A stretch of 64,000 bases of DNA, from contig CP031964.1 of assembly GCA_003443635.1 (NCBI GenBank), forward strand, positions 1,706,321-1,770,320. Reading direction: 5' to 3'. Shown here in pieces: positions 16,368-24,361 of this stretch. Made by a program: the position numbers and the translations under genes. The stretch is from Flavobacteriaceae bacterium. GTDB lineage: Bacteria; Bacteroidota; Bacteroidia; Flavobacteriales; Flavobacteriaceae. Under the pieces are notes generated by a model, which was given only the letters and a program-made list of their open reading frames with translations, did no database searches and was not told where the DNA came from. How positions within the stretch are numbered: position 1 is the first letter of the stretch; the number at the start of each line of letters is the position of its first letter.

Positions 16368-17708
16368 TTAGTTTTCTTCTCTGATATCTATTTTACCAGT
16401 AACCACCTCACTGATTAATGTGGTTTTATATTCTTTAAGATGTAATATTTCAGCTTTAGTTTTTGAAATTACATTTTCTATTTGTCCAACTTTTTCATCA
16501 AGGTATTCTGCTATTAAAACTTGCTCTTTTAATGAAGGAAGTAAAATAGGTAGTCTTTTTAATAGTTCTTGACTCAATGATGCTCTGGTCACCAAATTCA
16601 TTTCTTTTACAAAAAAGATTCTAGGAATGAAGCATCTGAAGTAATACTTGGAAAACTCAGTGATAAGAGTGTTAGGGTATGGTCTGAACCTAATTAAGAA
16701 CCCAGCGAAAGTGCCTTTGTCTATGCTTTTTTGACATACAGAGGCAATACCAATTTCTTCAATCGTTTCTGACGTTCTTGTAAAAAAAACATCTCCTTCA
16801 ATAACTGAATAATTGTTCCAATGTTTATCTTCTGATTTTGCTAATCCTTCAACTTTAAATGGCAGTGTTCTATTATAAAACACATCAGAATAACTTACAA
16901 ATGGGTGACCTTCACCGAAAAAATCTGCTCCTTCACTAATTCCGTTTTGACAATTTCCAACATACCTTAATCTTTTTATACCCCAATGCTTAGGAATAGA
17001 ACCTAACCAATCAATACCAGAATCTTTCATTGGCACATCTGGATTTAATCCTTTGGTTATAGTTTCGTTAATGATGGCAGTTCCCTCTTCTTCTAGTAGT
17101 TGGATAAGCTGTTCTTTTTTTGTAACTAACTCATCTATTTTGGTTGTTTTTTGGTCTAGGTAATTAGCGATTTGGATTTGTTCGTCCAATTCAGAAGGTT
17201 TAACCATAAAGTAGTTGTTAATTTTGGCTTGTGATATAGTTCCAACAACTCCACCAGTCAAATCACTAAAAACCTGATTTTGAATTAAAGGGGAAATTAA
17301 AGAATAGTAAAAAAATTTGTTGAATATTTTACAATTTTTAAAAACAATTAATTGAGGGTTGAGTGTGCTTTCACAAGGCAGATTGGTTACATAAGCACAT
17401 TTACCTACTGATGCAGTTTTAACAAATACTATATCATCATTCTGAATCATTATTTCAGGTGATTCAAAATACTTATCAAAACTTATAAATGTCGAATCTT
17501 TAAAAGTTATTTTTTGGTCAACAATATTTGATGGACTTAAAGATATAGCTCCTTCATTTTTGTCTACTATATCATCTACTGTATAACCTCTAAAACCTAT
17601 TCTGCCATAAATTCTAGAAACAAATTTTATTTTAGTAACCTCCCAATTGTCAGGAATTTCTCCTATCCATTTGACCCCAGAGTCCGTGTATGAGCTATAC
17701 CTTTTCAT
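16368..17708 (-). CDS. hsdS: type I restriction enzyme S subunit
   Basis: This 446-residue specificity subunit has two target-recognition halves. Each half starts with the typical DSGVKWIGEIPDNWE or DSGIDWLGSIPKHWG block and ends with a coiled-coil spacer (EQIQIANYLDQKTTKIDEL, about 183-215; EQVLIAEYLDEKVGQIENV near the C-terminus). It would read a bipartite DNA site and direct methylation and cleavage. The one-base overlap with hsdM shows coupled translation. Complete length, with no truncation or inverted partial copies nearby, so no sign of phase-variable recombination. Confidence 0.95.
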   Translation of the reverse strand: MKRYSSYTDSGVKWIGEIPDNWEVTKIKFVSRIYGRIGFRGYTVDDIVDKNEGAISLSPSNIVDQKITFKDSTFISFDKYFESPEIMIQNDDIVFVKTASVGKCAYVTNLPCESTLNPQLIVFKNCKIFNKFFYYSLISPLIQNQVFSDLTGGVVGTISQAKINNYFMVKPSELDEQIQIANYLDQKTTKIDELVTKKEQLIQLLEEEGTAIINETITKGLNPDVPMKDSGIDWLGSIPKHWGIKRLRYVGNCQNGISEGADFFGEGHPFVSYSDVFYNRTLPFKVEGLAKSEDKHWNNYSVIEGDVFFTRTSETIEEIGIASVCQKSIDKGTFAGFLIRFRPYPNTLITEFSKYYFRCFIPRIFFVKEMNLVTRASLSQELLKRLPILLPSLKEQVLIAEYLDEKVGQIENVISKTKAEILHLKEYKTTLISEVVTGKIDIREEN

Positions 17709-19456
17709 TAAAAAATCACCTTTTTTATTAACCCATCGGTTTGTTCTTCCAATGCTAAAATATCTGCTCTAATCTCTTCTAAAGACCTCAATGGTTTATA
17801 CTCGTAAAAGTATTTTGTAAAGTTAATTTCGTAGCCAATTTTGGTTTTCTTTTCATCCACCCAAGCATCAGGTACATGAGGCAATACTTCACGTTTCATA
17901 TAGTTTGCAATATCTTCTTTTAAAGGGATGTTCTCGGTATCTCTTAATTTGCTGTCTGGTTTTGGGTTGCCACTACGGTCTGTAACTATTTTATCATTTT
18001 CTTTTAGAGGTCTCTCAACTGTAACTTTTGAGTAACCAAAATCTTCATTATCAAAAATTTTGCAGTATTTACTCTCTCTAAAACTACCATAAAGCTCAGT
18101 GATTTCCTTTATATGGTCATCACTTAATTCATTACGTTTATCACCTAAAGACTTACTCATTTTCTTGTAGAAGTCTATTGCGTTAACTAGTTGCACTTTG
18201 CCTTTTCGTTCAGCAGTTTTGTGATTGCTAATTATCCAGATATAGGTGCTTATACCAGTATTGTAAAACAATTGATTTGGAAGTGCTATAATAGCTTCTA
18301 GTAGGTCGTTTTCTATTACCCATTGACGAATAGAGCTTTCATTCTTTTTACTGCTTGGTGAGCCAGAAAACAATGGAGACCCATTAAAAACAATTGCTAA
18401 ACGAGAACCACCCTTATCAGGACTTTGCATTTTACTCATAAGGTTCATTAAGAAGAGGAACGAACCATCACTTACAGAAGGTAAACCAGCTCCATAACGT
18501 CCTCCATGACCAAGCTCATTATGCTCATCTTTCACCTCTTTTTCAACCTTTTTCCATTTCACCCCAAAAGGAGGATTAGTAATTAAGTAATCGAACTTAT
18601 GATTAATAAACTGGTCGCCTTTAAGTTTAGTGTCAGTAATACGTTTTAAGCTGTTAGCATGCTTGATATTGGATGGGTTTTGCCCCTTTATAAGCATATC
18701 GGATTTACAGATAGCATAAGATTCTGGGTTTAGTTCCTGACCAAACACCTCCAATCGAGCATCAGGATTAAGTTCAGATAAATATTCTTCTGCAACAGAC
18801 AACATGCCTCCAGTTCCTGCACAACAATCAAAAATGGTCTTTACTATACCTTTTTGGGTGAGAATTTCTCTATCATTCATAAACAAGAGGTTAACCATTA
18901 AGCGAATCACCTCTCTAGGTGTAAAGTGTTCTCCTGCTGTTTCATTTGAGATTTCAGCAAATTTTCTGATTAGTTCTTCAAACATATAACCCATTTGCAT
19001 GCTTGAAATTTTGTTAGGGTGTAAGTCAACTTCTTGGAAACGTTTTAGTACCATAAACAACAAATTAGAATCATCTAGTTTGGTGATTTGGTTATCGAAC
19101 TCAAATTGCTCAATAATCTCTCTAGCATCTTCAGAAAACCCATTAATGTAGTTTCTCAAGTTGGATGCAATATTATTAGGGTCTGCTATAAGCTTATCAA
19201 AGTCAAAAGGACTTTTATTATGAAAGTTGTACCCTGCTTCTTTATTAAGGATGGGGTCAAGATTTTGTATGTTCATAGTCTTAACCTGATTATACTTTTT
19301 AAGAACCTTTGCTTTAGAGCTATCTAGAACACAGTCTAAACGTCTTAAAACCGTTAATGGCAAAATGACTTTTCCATAATCACTTTGCTTATAATCACCT
19401 CTGAGGAGGTCTGCTATAGACCATATAAAGTTTGCTGACTCTTTTACGTTTGTCAT
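17708..19456 (-). CDS. hsdM: type I restriction enzyme M subunit
   Basis: This 582-residue adenine-N6 methyltransferase subunit protects host DNA and forms the core of the restriction complex. An N-terminal helical domain (1-150) precedes the AdoMet-binding motif I at DCCAGTGG (about 211-217) and catalytic motif IV NPPF at 294-297. ETAGEHFTPREVIRLMV is the usual entry to the methylase fold. It is the first gene of a nine-gene minus-strand operon. The 119-bp gap to the divergent gene at 19576 must hold the promoter, but I see no perfect TAnnTTTG. Confidence 0.96.
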   Translation of the reverse strand: MTNVKESANFIWSIADLLRGDYKQSDYGKVILPLTVLRRLDCVLDSSKAKVLKKYNQVKTMNIQNLDPILNKEAGYNFHNKSPFDFDKLIADPNNIASNLRNYINGFSEDAREIIEQFEFDNQITKLDDSNLLFMVLKRFQEVDLHPNKISSMQMGYMFEELIRKFAEISNETAGEHFTPREVIRLMVNLLFMNDREILTQKGIVKTIFDCCAGTGGMLSVAEEYLSELNPDARLEVFGQELNPESYAICKSDMLIKGQNPSNIKHANSLKRITDTKLKGDQFINHKFDYLITNPPFGVKWKKVEKEVKDEHNELGHGGRYGAGLPSVSDGSFLFLMNLMSKMQSPDKGGSRLAIVFNGSPLFSGSPSSKKNESSIRQWVIENDLLEAIIALPNQLFYNTGISTYIWIISNHKTAERKGKVQLVNAIDFYKKMSKSLGDKRNELSDDHIKEITELYGSFRESKYCKIFDNEDFGYSKVTVERPLKENDKIVTDRSGNPKPDSKLRDTENIPLKEDIANYMKREVLPHVPDAWVDEKKTKIGYEINFTKYFYEYKPLRSLEEIRADILALEEQTDGLIKKVIF

Positions 19457-19575
19457 ATATTTTCTTAATTATTAAAGGGAGAGAGAATAAGTGATAAATA
19501 TAGTAAAGATGTAAGGATTTTCTATGAAACAATTGAATTATATTTACGTCAATTTTTTAGAAAACCAGTTATATA

Positions 19576-20022
19576 ATGTTACACAGGAGATTACGTATTG
19601 GAGACTTAATTTATGATTTAGATAAAAAGGCAATAGTTTGTTTTAATACCAATGTATTTAAGGAAATTGAGGGCAATATCGATACCCATAATTACGTTAG
19701 AATACCCCTCAATTCAAAATGGCTCACAGAGGTGTTTGAATTTGATTCTAAGTACCTTAATATGCAGTACATGACTGTTTATACCTCAAGAATTAATAGC
19801 TTTAAAATTCATGAGCAACATTCAGGATTTTCCTTAAGCTGTACTTTTAGGGATAAAATAAAAAACCAATTAGGAGAAGGGATGCATGTGGGCAAACCTA
19901 AAGTAACTTATGTGGACGAATTAACGGCTTATCTATCTCTTATGGCTAATCAGGAGTTTTATTTTGAAGATAAACTTGAAGAACTGAATGAATTGTTTTC
20001 TGAATATCGTCAAATCTCTTAA
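19576..20022 (+). CDS. unknown protein divergent from the RM operon
   Basis: This 148-residue protein begins MLHRRLRIGDLIYDLDKKAI. The first half resembles a small beta-barrel-like domain (RIGDLIYD, then a second strand set), and the C-terminus is an acidic helix (EDKLEELNELFSEYRQ). I recognise no family. It is divergent from hsdM across a 119-bp gap, the usual place for a control gene, yet it shows no helix-turn-helix. It faces the HEPN gene tail to tail with a 44-base gap. Confidence 0.5.
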   Translation: MLHRRLRIGDLIYDLDKKAIVCFNTNVFKEIEGNIDTHNYVRIPLNSKWLTEVFEFDSKYLNMQYMTVYTSRINSFKIHEQHSGFSLSCTFRDKIKNQLGEGMHVGKPKVTYVDELTAYLSLMANQEFYFEDKLEELNELFSEYRQIS

Positions 20023-20066
20023 TCTATTATATAATCAATATTAGACAATTCAAGGGTAGTAATATT

Positions 20067-21047
20067 TTACTTTGTTAATTCAGTGGCAAAAACCATCGTA
20101 GCATCTTTGACACTAGCCTCAAAGTCTTCAAACTCTTTTGATTTGTTATAAGAATCTCCGTAACCGATTTTTGTAAGAAGGTTATTTAAGTCCGTTAAAT
20201 TTTGAATATTCAGTTTTAATAATTCGATTATGGTCATTGATGCTAGACTTCTTAAGTAGGGTAAATATTCATTTATTTTGGACTCTTTAAATTTTCCTGA
20301 ATGTGCTATTTTAGACCTTAGACCATATATTAACCCAACGTTTTTAAATATTCTCTCACCAAAAGTATCTTCCTCAGACAACAAAACAGCTATATTTCTT
20401 TTAATACGATAGTTCAATTCTGTTGTTGCTTCAACAACTGTTTCAAGTGAAATACATAAACTTAAGTATTCCATGTCTTTAAAATTCATCAAAAAACTTG
20501 AAATGTAAGAGTTGAAAGCTGGAATGAGATAACTTATATGCTCATATCTTTCTGTAAATATTGTAATTAATCTGTTAATATCATCTATAGAACTATCATA
20601 GTAATAAAAATAATCTTTAAACGGTTTTCCAAAGGTCATCTCACGTACATAATACCTATCATACATAAAGAACTCTAAAGTTTTCTCATACCTCCTAATA
20701 CCAAACAAACATTGTAAAGTAATGTTCGATGGATTAATTAATAATAAAATGTTTCTAACCTTAAACAAATCCAACTCTGTTACATCCTTCGTGCTATCTA
20801 TTGGTACTAAAGCGTAATTTTTGTCAATTTTTTTATATTTAGAATTATCATACTCTTTGATTGCATTCTTTAATATCTCTGAATTATCCTCTATACCAGC
20901 TATATATTGTTCAAATTCTTCTGATTCTCTTTCAATGAACTTTAAATTGAGAATACTAAAATCAAGTTTACTTAAATCGGCTCTATTACCCCCAAATAAG
21001 GCAAAATAAGTTTCTCTATCGTCCAAAATTGCTGCTTTGTCTGTCAT
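20067..21047 (-). CDS. Apea-like HEPN domain protein
   Basis: This 326-residue protein has, in its C-terminal third, SLCISLETVVEATTEL followed by IYGLRSKIAHSG. The Arg244-x4-His249 of RSKIAH matches the RxxxxH active site of HEPN RNases, and the surrounding helices fit the Apea-like group. The N-terminal 200 residues are unassigned, with an aromatic-rich patch (FFMYDRYYV). HEPN proteins are common RNA-cutting effectors in defence systems. It lies immediately upstream of the RM operon genes but has its own orientation-matched promoter region at 21048-21130. No MNT partner gene adjoins it. Confidence 0.65.
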   Translation of the reverse strand: MTDKAAILDDRETYFALFGGNRADLSKLDFSILNLKFIERESEEFEQYIAGIEDNSEILKNAIKEYDNSKYKKIDKNYALVPIDSTKDVTELDLFKVRNILLLINPSNITLQCLFGIRRYEKTLEFFMYDRYYVREMTFGKPFKDYFYYYDSSIDDINRLITIFTERYEHISYLIPAFNSYISSFLMNFKDMEYLSLCISLETVVEATTELNYRIKRNIAVLLSEEDTFGERIFKNVGLIYGLRSKIAHSGKFKESKINEYLPYLRSLASMTIIELLKLNIQNLTDLNNLLTKIGYGDSYNKSKEFEDFEASVKDATMVFATELTK

Positions 21048-21136
21048 TTATATAATTATTAAAATGCGTTCTTAAATTTACATTAATCACCTTAAACAAA
21101 AACTAAACAAACTATTAATCTTACAATTATAATTCA

Positions 21137-21144
21137 TAACTTTG
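21137..21144 (+). promoter_or_regulatory. -7 element before leader RNA copy 3
   Basis: TAACTTTG matches TAnnTTTG; no clear TTG at -33. Transcription starting near 21151 would begin just before the RNA motif at 21158 and run into the gene at 21231. Confidence 0.5.
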
Positions 21145-21157
21145 AACATCATTAAGA

Positions 21158-21204
21158 ACTACATTGAGTAGTGGCAACCTGCCAAAACAGGCGAAGGTGC
21201 TTTA
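21158..21204 (+). ncRNA. recurrent leader RNA motif, copy 3
   Basis: The 5-bp hairpin ACTAC/GTAGT (21158-21172) is followed by CAACC (21175-21179), an internal hairpin CCTG-CC-AAAA-CAGG and GGTGCTTTA (21196-21204). Order and spacing match copies 1 and 2 (CAACC to GGTG start: 24, 20 and 21 bases). It ends 27 bases before the ATG at 21231. Confidence 0.45.
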
Positions 21205-21230
21205 ACAATGAGCCTTAACAAAGGAAAAAT

Positions 21231-21611
21231 ATGTGTGTAATCAGCAAAACAGTTATAAGAATTAAAAGGCTCTTAAAATACAAGAGGTTAAGTAACCAAC
21301 AGTTTAAACTGTATTTAGATTATGACCTTGTGTTCTATGATATAAACTTCGATGGTCTCTCTATCAATTTCGTTTATAATGAATCTGAACTATATGATAA
21401 TACTATAGAGGGTGTCCCTGCATGTATAAAACTCCAAAGACCAGACAAAAAAAGTTATGAGTTTTACCCTGATATTATAGACAATTCCAAGTTACAACGA
21501 GGGCAAAAATTTGCCATTTTAGAGTTTAAGTATATAGGTTGGTACTCAACTAAATCTGTAACAACTGTTCAAAGGATGAGGTTGACAGATATAAGAATAG
21601 AGAAAACCTAA
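21231..21611 (+). CDS. unknown small protein after leader RNA
   Basis: This 126-residue basic N-terminus (VIRIKRLLKYKRL) is followed by a beta-rich body (LYLDYDLVFYDINFDGLSINF). No family is recognised. It has its own promoter-like element and structured leader. Its position in the right arm of the element, between the HEPN gene and the long hairpin, suggests accessory cargo. A role in regulation or membrane association cannot be judged. Confidence 0.5.
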   Translation: MCVISKTVIRIKRLLKYKRLSNQQFKLYLDYDLVFYDINFDGLSINFVYNESELYDNTIEGVPACIKLQRPDKKSYEFYPDIIDNSKLQRGQKFAILEFKYIGWYSTKSVTTVQRMRLTDIRIEKT

Positions 21612-21697
21612 ATATTACAAATAGATTAAGTAATTTTACGTTACAAACATTAGAGTAAATTATAAGAAAAAAGATTTAAAACATTAAAATATAATAT

Positions 21698-21858
21698 AGC
21701 GTTAGCTATTATTCTTGTTATCGAAATACTGGTAATATTTAAACTTCACAAGCATAATAGACTGAACGCCCTTTTATGGGCGTGGTCTTTCTTATTTGTG
21801 AAGTGGGTTATACCAGTAACCTCGATAACGGTAAGCTAAGTTCCACGCTTTTTTTTTA
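21698..21858 (+). ncRNA. long imperfect hairpin RNA candidate with T-run
   Basis: Five nested paired blocks surround one axis: TTAGCT/AGCTAA (21702/21834), GTTATCGA/TCGATAAC (21717/21822), ACTGGTA/TACCAGT (21728/21811), ACTTCACAA/TTGTGAAGT (21743/21796) and ACGCCC/GGGCGT (21766/21778). The outer CGC closes at 21846 and is followed directly by eight T's. This is either a stable noncoding RNA with its own terminator or a miniature inverted-repeat insertion. The T-run argues for transcription on the plus strand. It lies between two unknown genes of the island. Confidence 0.55.
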
Positions 21859-21900
21859 TTATCAACCATCACTCTGGAACTGGGTGCTAATACATACAAT

Positions 21901-22392
21901 ATGAAAGTTATCTGGTTCATACTATCTTACGGTCTAATCTTACTCATACTATTTTTCCCCATTATCTTGTTAAGTGATGAAATAGAAAAGTTAGGTATTG
22001 AAGAGGGTTTACAAATTATTATTTGGCTATTATTACCCATTCTACCAAGTTTTAAAATCTCTTCAGTATTATTTAAAAAGTATAAGGGTAATGAGTTTTC
22101 TAAAATTACTAACATTCAAGCAATAACAGGTATTATGGAGCTTCTAATACCTTCAGGGTTGACATTCCTTCTATTCGAATACACAGATAAATACAACGTG
22201 GGAAGATATTATTTAGCAGATGAGATACCGTTTGTGTTTTCAGGGGTATTTTATATTATACTATTACTTGAATGGATACGAAGGTACAGGTCAAAGAAAG
22301 ACAGCTATGCAATCTTTAGATATATTTATGTCTTATTCATGATAATAGTATTTATACTGAGCATACAATATATAGAAATGTTAGTTGATTAA
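21901..22392 (+). CDS. four-helix inner membrane protein, unknown
   Basis: This 163-residue protein has four hydrophobic helices at about 3-23, 37-52, 72-92 and 110-128, and a fifth weaker one near 137-158 (FRYIYVLFMIIVFILSI). No family is recognised. It starts 43 bases after the T-run of the long hairpin, so that RNA may lie in or just before its leader. Small membrane proteins in defence islands can be pore-forming effectors, but nothing in the sequence proves this. Confidence 0.55.
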   Translation: MKVIWFILSYGLILLILFFPIILLSDEIEKLGIEEGLQIIIWLLLPILPSFKISSVLFKKYKGNEFSKITNIQAITGIMELLIPSGLTFLLFEYTDKYNVGRYYLADEIPFVFSGVFYIILLLEWIRRYRSKKDSYAIFRYIYVLFMIIVFILSIQYIEMLVD

Positions 22393-22416
22393 GTATATAA
22401 TAAAACTCTATAGAAT

Positions 22417-22767
22417 TTGTACAAAGTAACACTCAACTGGGTTGATAATCTCTATAAAAATAACTTTTGGCAGGATATAAGATTCAAAAAGCTTAAGTCT
22501 GGTTACCCAAAATTTGATTTTCCAGAACATCTTATTGATGAGGTTGAATTGGAGGAGTTTCTTTTAGTGGAAGACAACAGACTCCCCCTATTTATTGGTT
22601 CGCAATATGGAATACATCCCAATCCCGAAGAAACTTTTAAAGGTTATGATAGGTCTATACTTGTTGCTAAACTTGATAAATCTTTATTATCTGGTCATGT
22701 TTCTGGATTAAGCATTTGCAGCTACAAAGGAGGTAGGTTTTATGAAATAGAGTTTTTTAAGAACTAA
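22417..22767 (+). CDS. unknown 116-residue protein with TTG start
   Basis: The frame opens after a TAG at 22411, and its only usable start is TTG at 22417, giving MYKVTLNWVDNLYKNN. The body is acidic (DEVELEEFLLVEDN) and ends in an aromatic strand (GGRFYEIEFFKN). No family is recognised. It follows the membrane protein by 24 bases on the same strand, which would fit a two-gene unit with an effector and a partner; this is inference. Confidence 0.45.
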   Translation: MYKVTLNWVDNLYKNNFWQDIRFKKLKSGYPKFDFPEHLIDEVELEEFLLVEDNRLPLFIGSQYGIHPNPEETFKGYDRSILVAKLDKSLLSGHVSGLSICSYKGGRFYEIEFFKN

Positions 22768-23239
22768 AATTTTTGAGAAAAATCGGGAGACAAAGGACTC
22801 TGTATAATTTACCCCCTATTACGTCAAAAGGAAAATCAGTTTTAAATGAAGCCCCCCTATAAGACAAAACACTTTTAAACAAAAACTTTTGGACTTTTTA
22901 AAATCACTATCATAGAGAGAGGCTAAATGTATCCTTTATACTGATTACATAAACTTATAGTAATATATTTATTTTTGTAGTGTTTAGACCTAAGGATTGA
23001 ATAGGAGAACTCAGTAATAACAGCTAATAGACTTGTTTTTACAGATTGTCACTTGTTTGTTTTGTATAATCTGCTGCAAAAATCTTAACTTGCCATTAAT
23101 TCAATTTAGAAGGTGTAACTTTCTTCAAAGGGTAACTTAATATTCATTGATGTTTGTTATATCGACATTTGTTCTTTGGAATATCGAATGCCATATATAT
23201 AAGATTCATTATTCAGCTTAAAACACACTTTTTAACCCT
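22768..23239. other. gene-free right arm of the island
   Basis: I find no credible coding frame here. The segment is AT-rich with two short C-runs (near 22801 and 22851). A TATTTTTG at 22970-22977 resembles a -7 element but leads to no gene. Such gene-free ends are normal beside the attachment site of an integrative element. Confidence 0.5.
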
Positions 23240-23260
23240 AATGTGGGGAACATGTGGGGA
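23240..23260. repeat. right subterminal repeat of the island
   Basis: This sequence is the same as the left repeat at 4811-4831 except for one base (T instead of G at the 14th position), in direct orientation. It lies 59 bases inside attR. It is probably a recombinase or excisionase binding site. Confidence 0.65.
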
Positions 23261-23318
23261 AAGAAATTTCATGAAAACAAAAAACCCCTTGAAAATCAAG
23301 AGGTTTCTTAAAAGTTTC

Positions 23319-23331
23319 GCGGAGAATGAGG
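23319..23331. repeat. attR core within tRNA-Ser 3' end
   Basis: The 13 bases identical to attL cover the acceptor 3' strand of tRNA-Ser. The tRNA gene stays intact because the element supplies or preserves the 3' end. The next matching bases diverge, so 13 bp is the visible identity block. Confidence 0.8.
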
Positions 23332-23404
23332 GATTCGAACCCCCGGAGGTGTGACCCTCAACAGTTTTCAAGACTGCCGCATTCGACCACTCTGCCAATT
23401 CTCC
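23320..23404 (-). tRNA. tRNA-Ser (anticodon TGA)
   Basis: On the minus strand the acceptor stem GGAGAAT/ATTCTCC closes an 85-nt class II tRNA with discriminator G. The anticodon stem CAGT/ACTG holds the loop CTTGAAA, so the anticodon is TGA. A long variable arm (TTGAGGGTCACACCTC) and the T-arm loop GGTTCGAATCC identify serine. Its 3' end is the integration site of the island. CCA is not encoded. Confidence 0.95.
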
Positions 23405-23525
23405 AGTGTTAAATCTCATCAGGTATCCCCTGAATGCGGGTGCAAATATAAGATGCTTTTTCAAAAAAAAGAACTTTTATTTAATTATTTTACTTCAACA
23501 TTATTATATGTGTATTTTTGAATTC

Positions 23526-24284
23526 ATGGAACACTGGTATCACTACCTCTTATTAATTATTGTAGGCTTTGCTGTTGGATTTATAAATACTTTAGCTGGA
23601 GGTGGTTCGCTACTATCTCTACCAGTTTTAATCTTTTTAGGATTACCTCCAAGTGTTGCAAACGGAACCAACAGGGTGGCGATAGTAATACAAACAGCAA
23701 TGGCTGTTTTTGGATTTAAAAGTAAAGGTGTTAGTACATTCCCTTTTAATGCTTATTTAGGTGGCGCAGCATTAATTGGAGCTATTATAGGTGCGAATAT
23801 TGCTGTAGATATTAATGGGGCAGTTTTTAATAAAATCTTGGCTATAGTAATGATTACTGTTATTTTAATTATCATTTTTATGCCAAAAACAAACCTTACA
23901 AATATTACTGAGAGAGTTACAGGAAAATACCTTTGGGTTGGAATGTTAGCCTTTTTCTTTTTTGGAGTTTATGGCGGATTTATAAATGCAGGACTAGGGT
24001 TTATTATGATTTTATTTTTGCATTTTTTTAATCATATGACATTAGTAAGAGCCAATGCAACAAAAGTGGCTGTTGTTTTTATGTACACCTTATCTGCATT
24101 AATTGTTTTTGTAGTTAATGATAAAGTAAATTGGTTAATAGGCCTTGTTTTAGCTATAGGAAATGGTACAGGAGCATGGGTATCTAGTAGAGTATCTGTA
24201 TCAAAAGGAGATAAATTTGTAAAAACGTTTTTGATAATTATGGTAAGTCTTATGGCTATTAAACTATGGTTTTTTAATAAGTAA
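23526..24284 (+). CDS. TauE/SafE-family membrane permease
   Basis: This protein has about eight transmembrane helices. It begins MEHWYHYLLLIIVGFAVGFI and carries the family's repeated glycine-rich entry NTLAGGGSLLSLPVL, with a second half-repeat GGFINAGLGFIMILFL. TauE/SafE proteins export or import sulfonates and other organic anions; the substrate here is not predictable. I chose the ATG at 23526, which begins at the first membrane helix. In-frame starts at 23508 and further upstream overlap the tRNA region and lack family similarity. It is a single gene facing away from the tRNA. Confidence 0.85.
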   Translation: MEHWYHYLLLIIVGFAVGFINTLAGGGSLLSLPVLIFLGLPPSVANGTNRVAIVIQTAMAVFGFKSKGVSTFPFNAYLGGAALIGAIIGANIAVDINGAVFNKILAIVMITVILIIIFMPKTNLTNITERVTGKYLWVGMLAFFFFGVYGGFINAGLGFIMILFLHFFNHMTLVRANATKVAVVFMYTLSALIVFVVNDKVNWLIGLVLAIGNGTGAWVSSRVSVSKGDKFVKTFLIIMVSLMAIKLWFFNK

Positions 24285-24341
24285 ACTATTTTTAATTGAG
24301 TATTTTACAGTTTTTATAACGCTTTACGATATATTGATGTT

Positions 24342-24349
24342 TAATTTTG
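24342..24349 (+). promoter_or_regulatory. -7 element of nitroreductase gene
   Basis: TAATTTTG fits TAnnTTTG, 12 bases before the chosen ATG. No TTG is seen at the expected -33 distance. Confidence 0.4.
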
Positions 24350-24361
24350 CATCAAATTAAA

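Noticed and set aside
22960..22980. TATTTTTG as a promoter in the right island arm
   Set aside because: No gene or RNA structure follows within several hundred bases, so it has no visible target.
23213..23464. Minus-strand 83-codon frame across the tRNA
   Set aside because: It covers tRNA-Ser and the attR repeat, so it cannot be a real protein gene.
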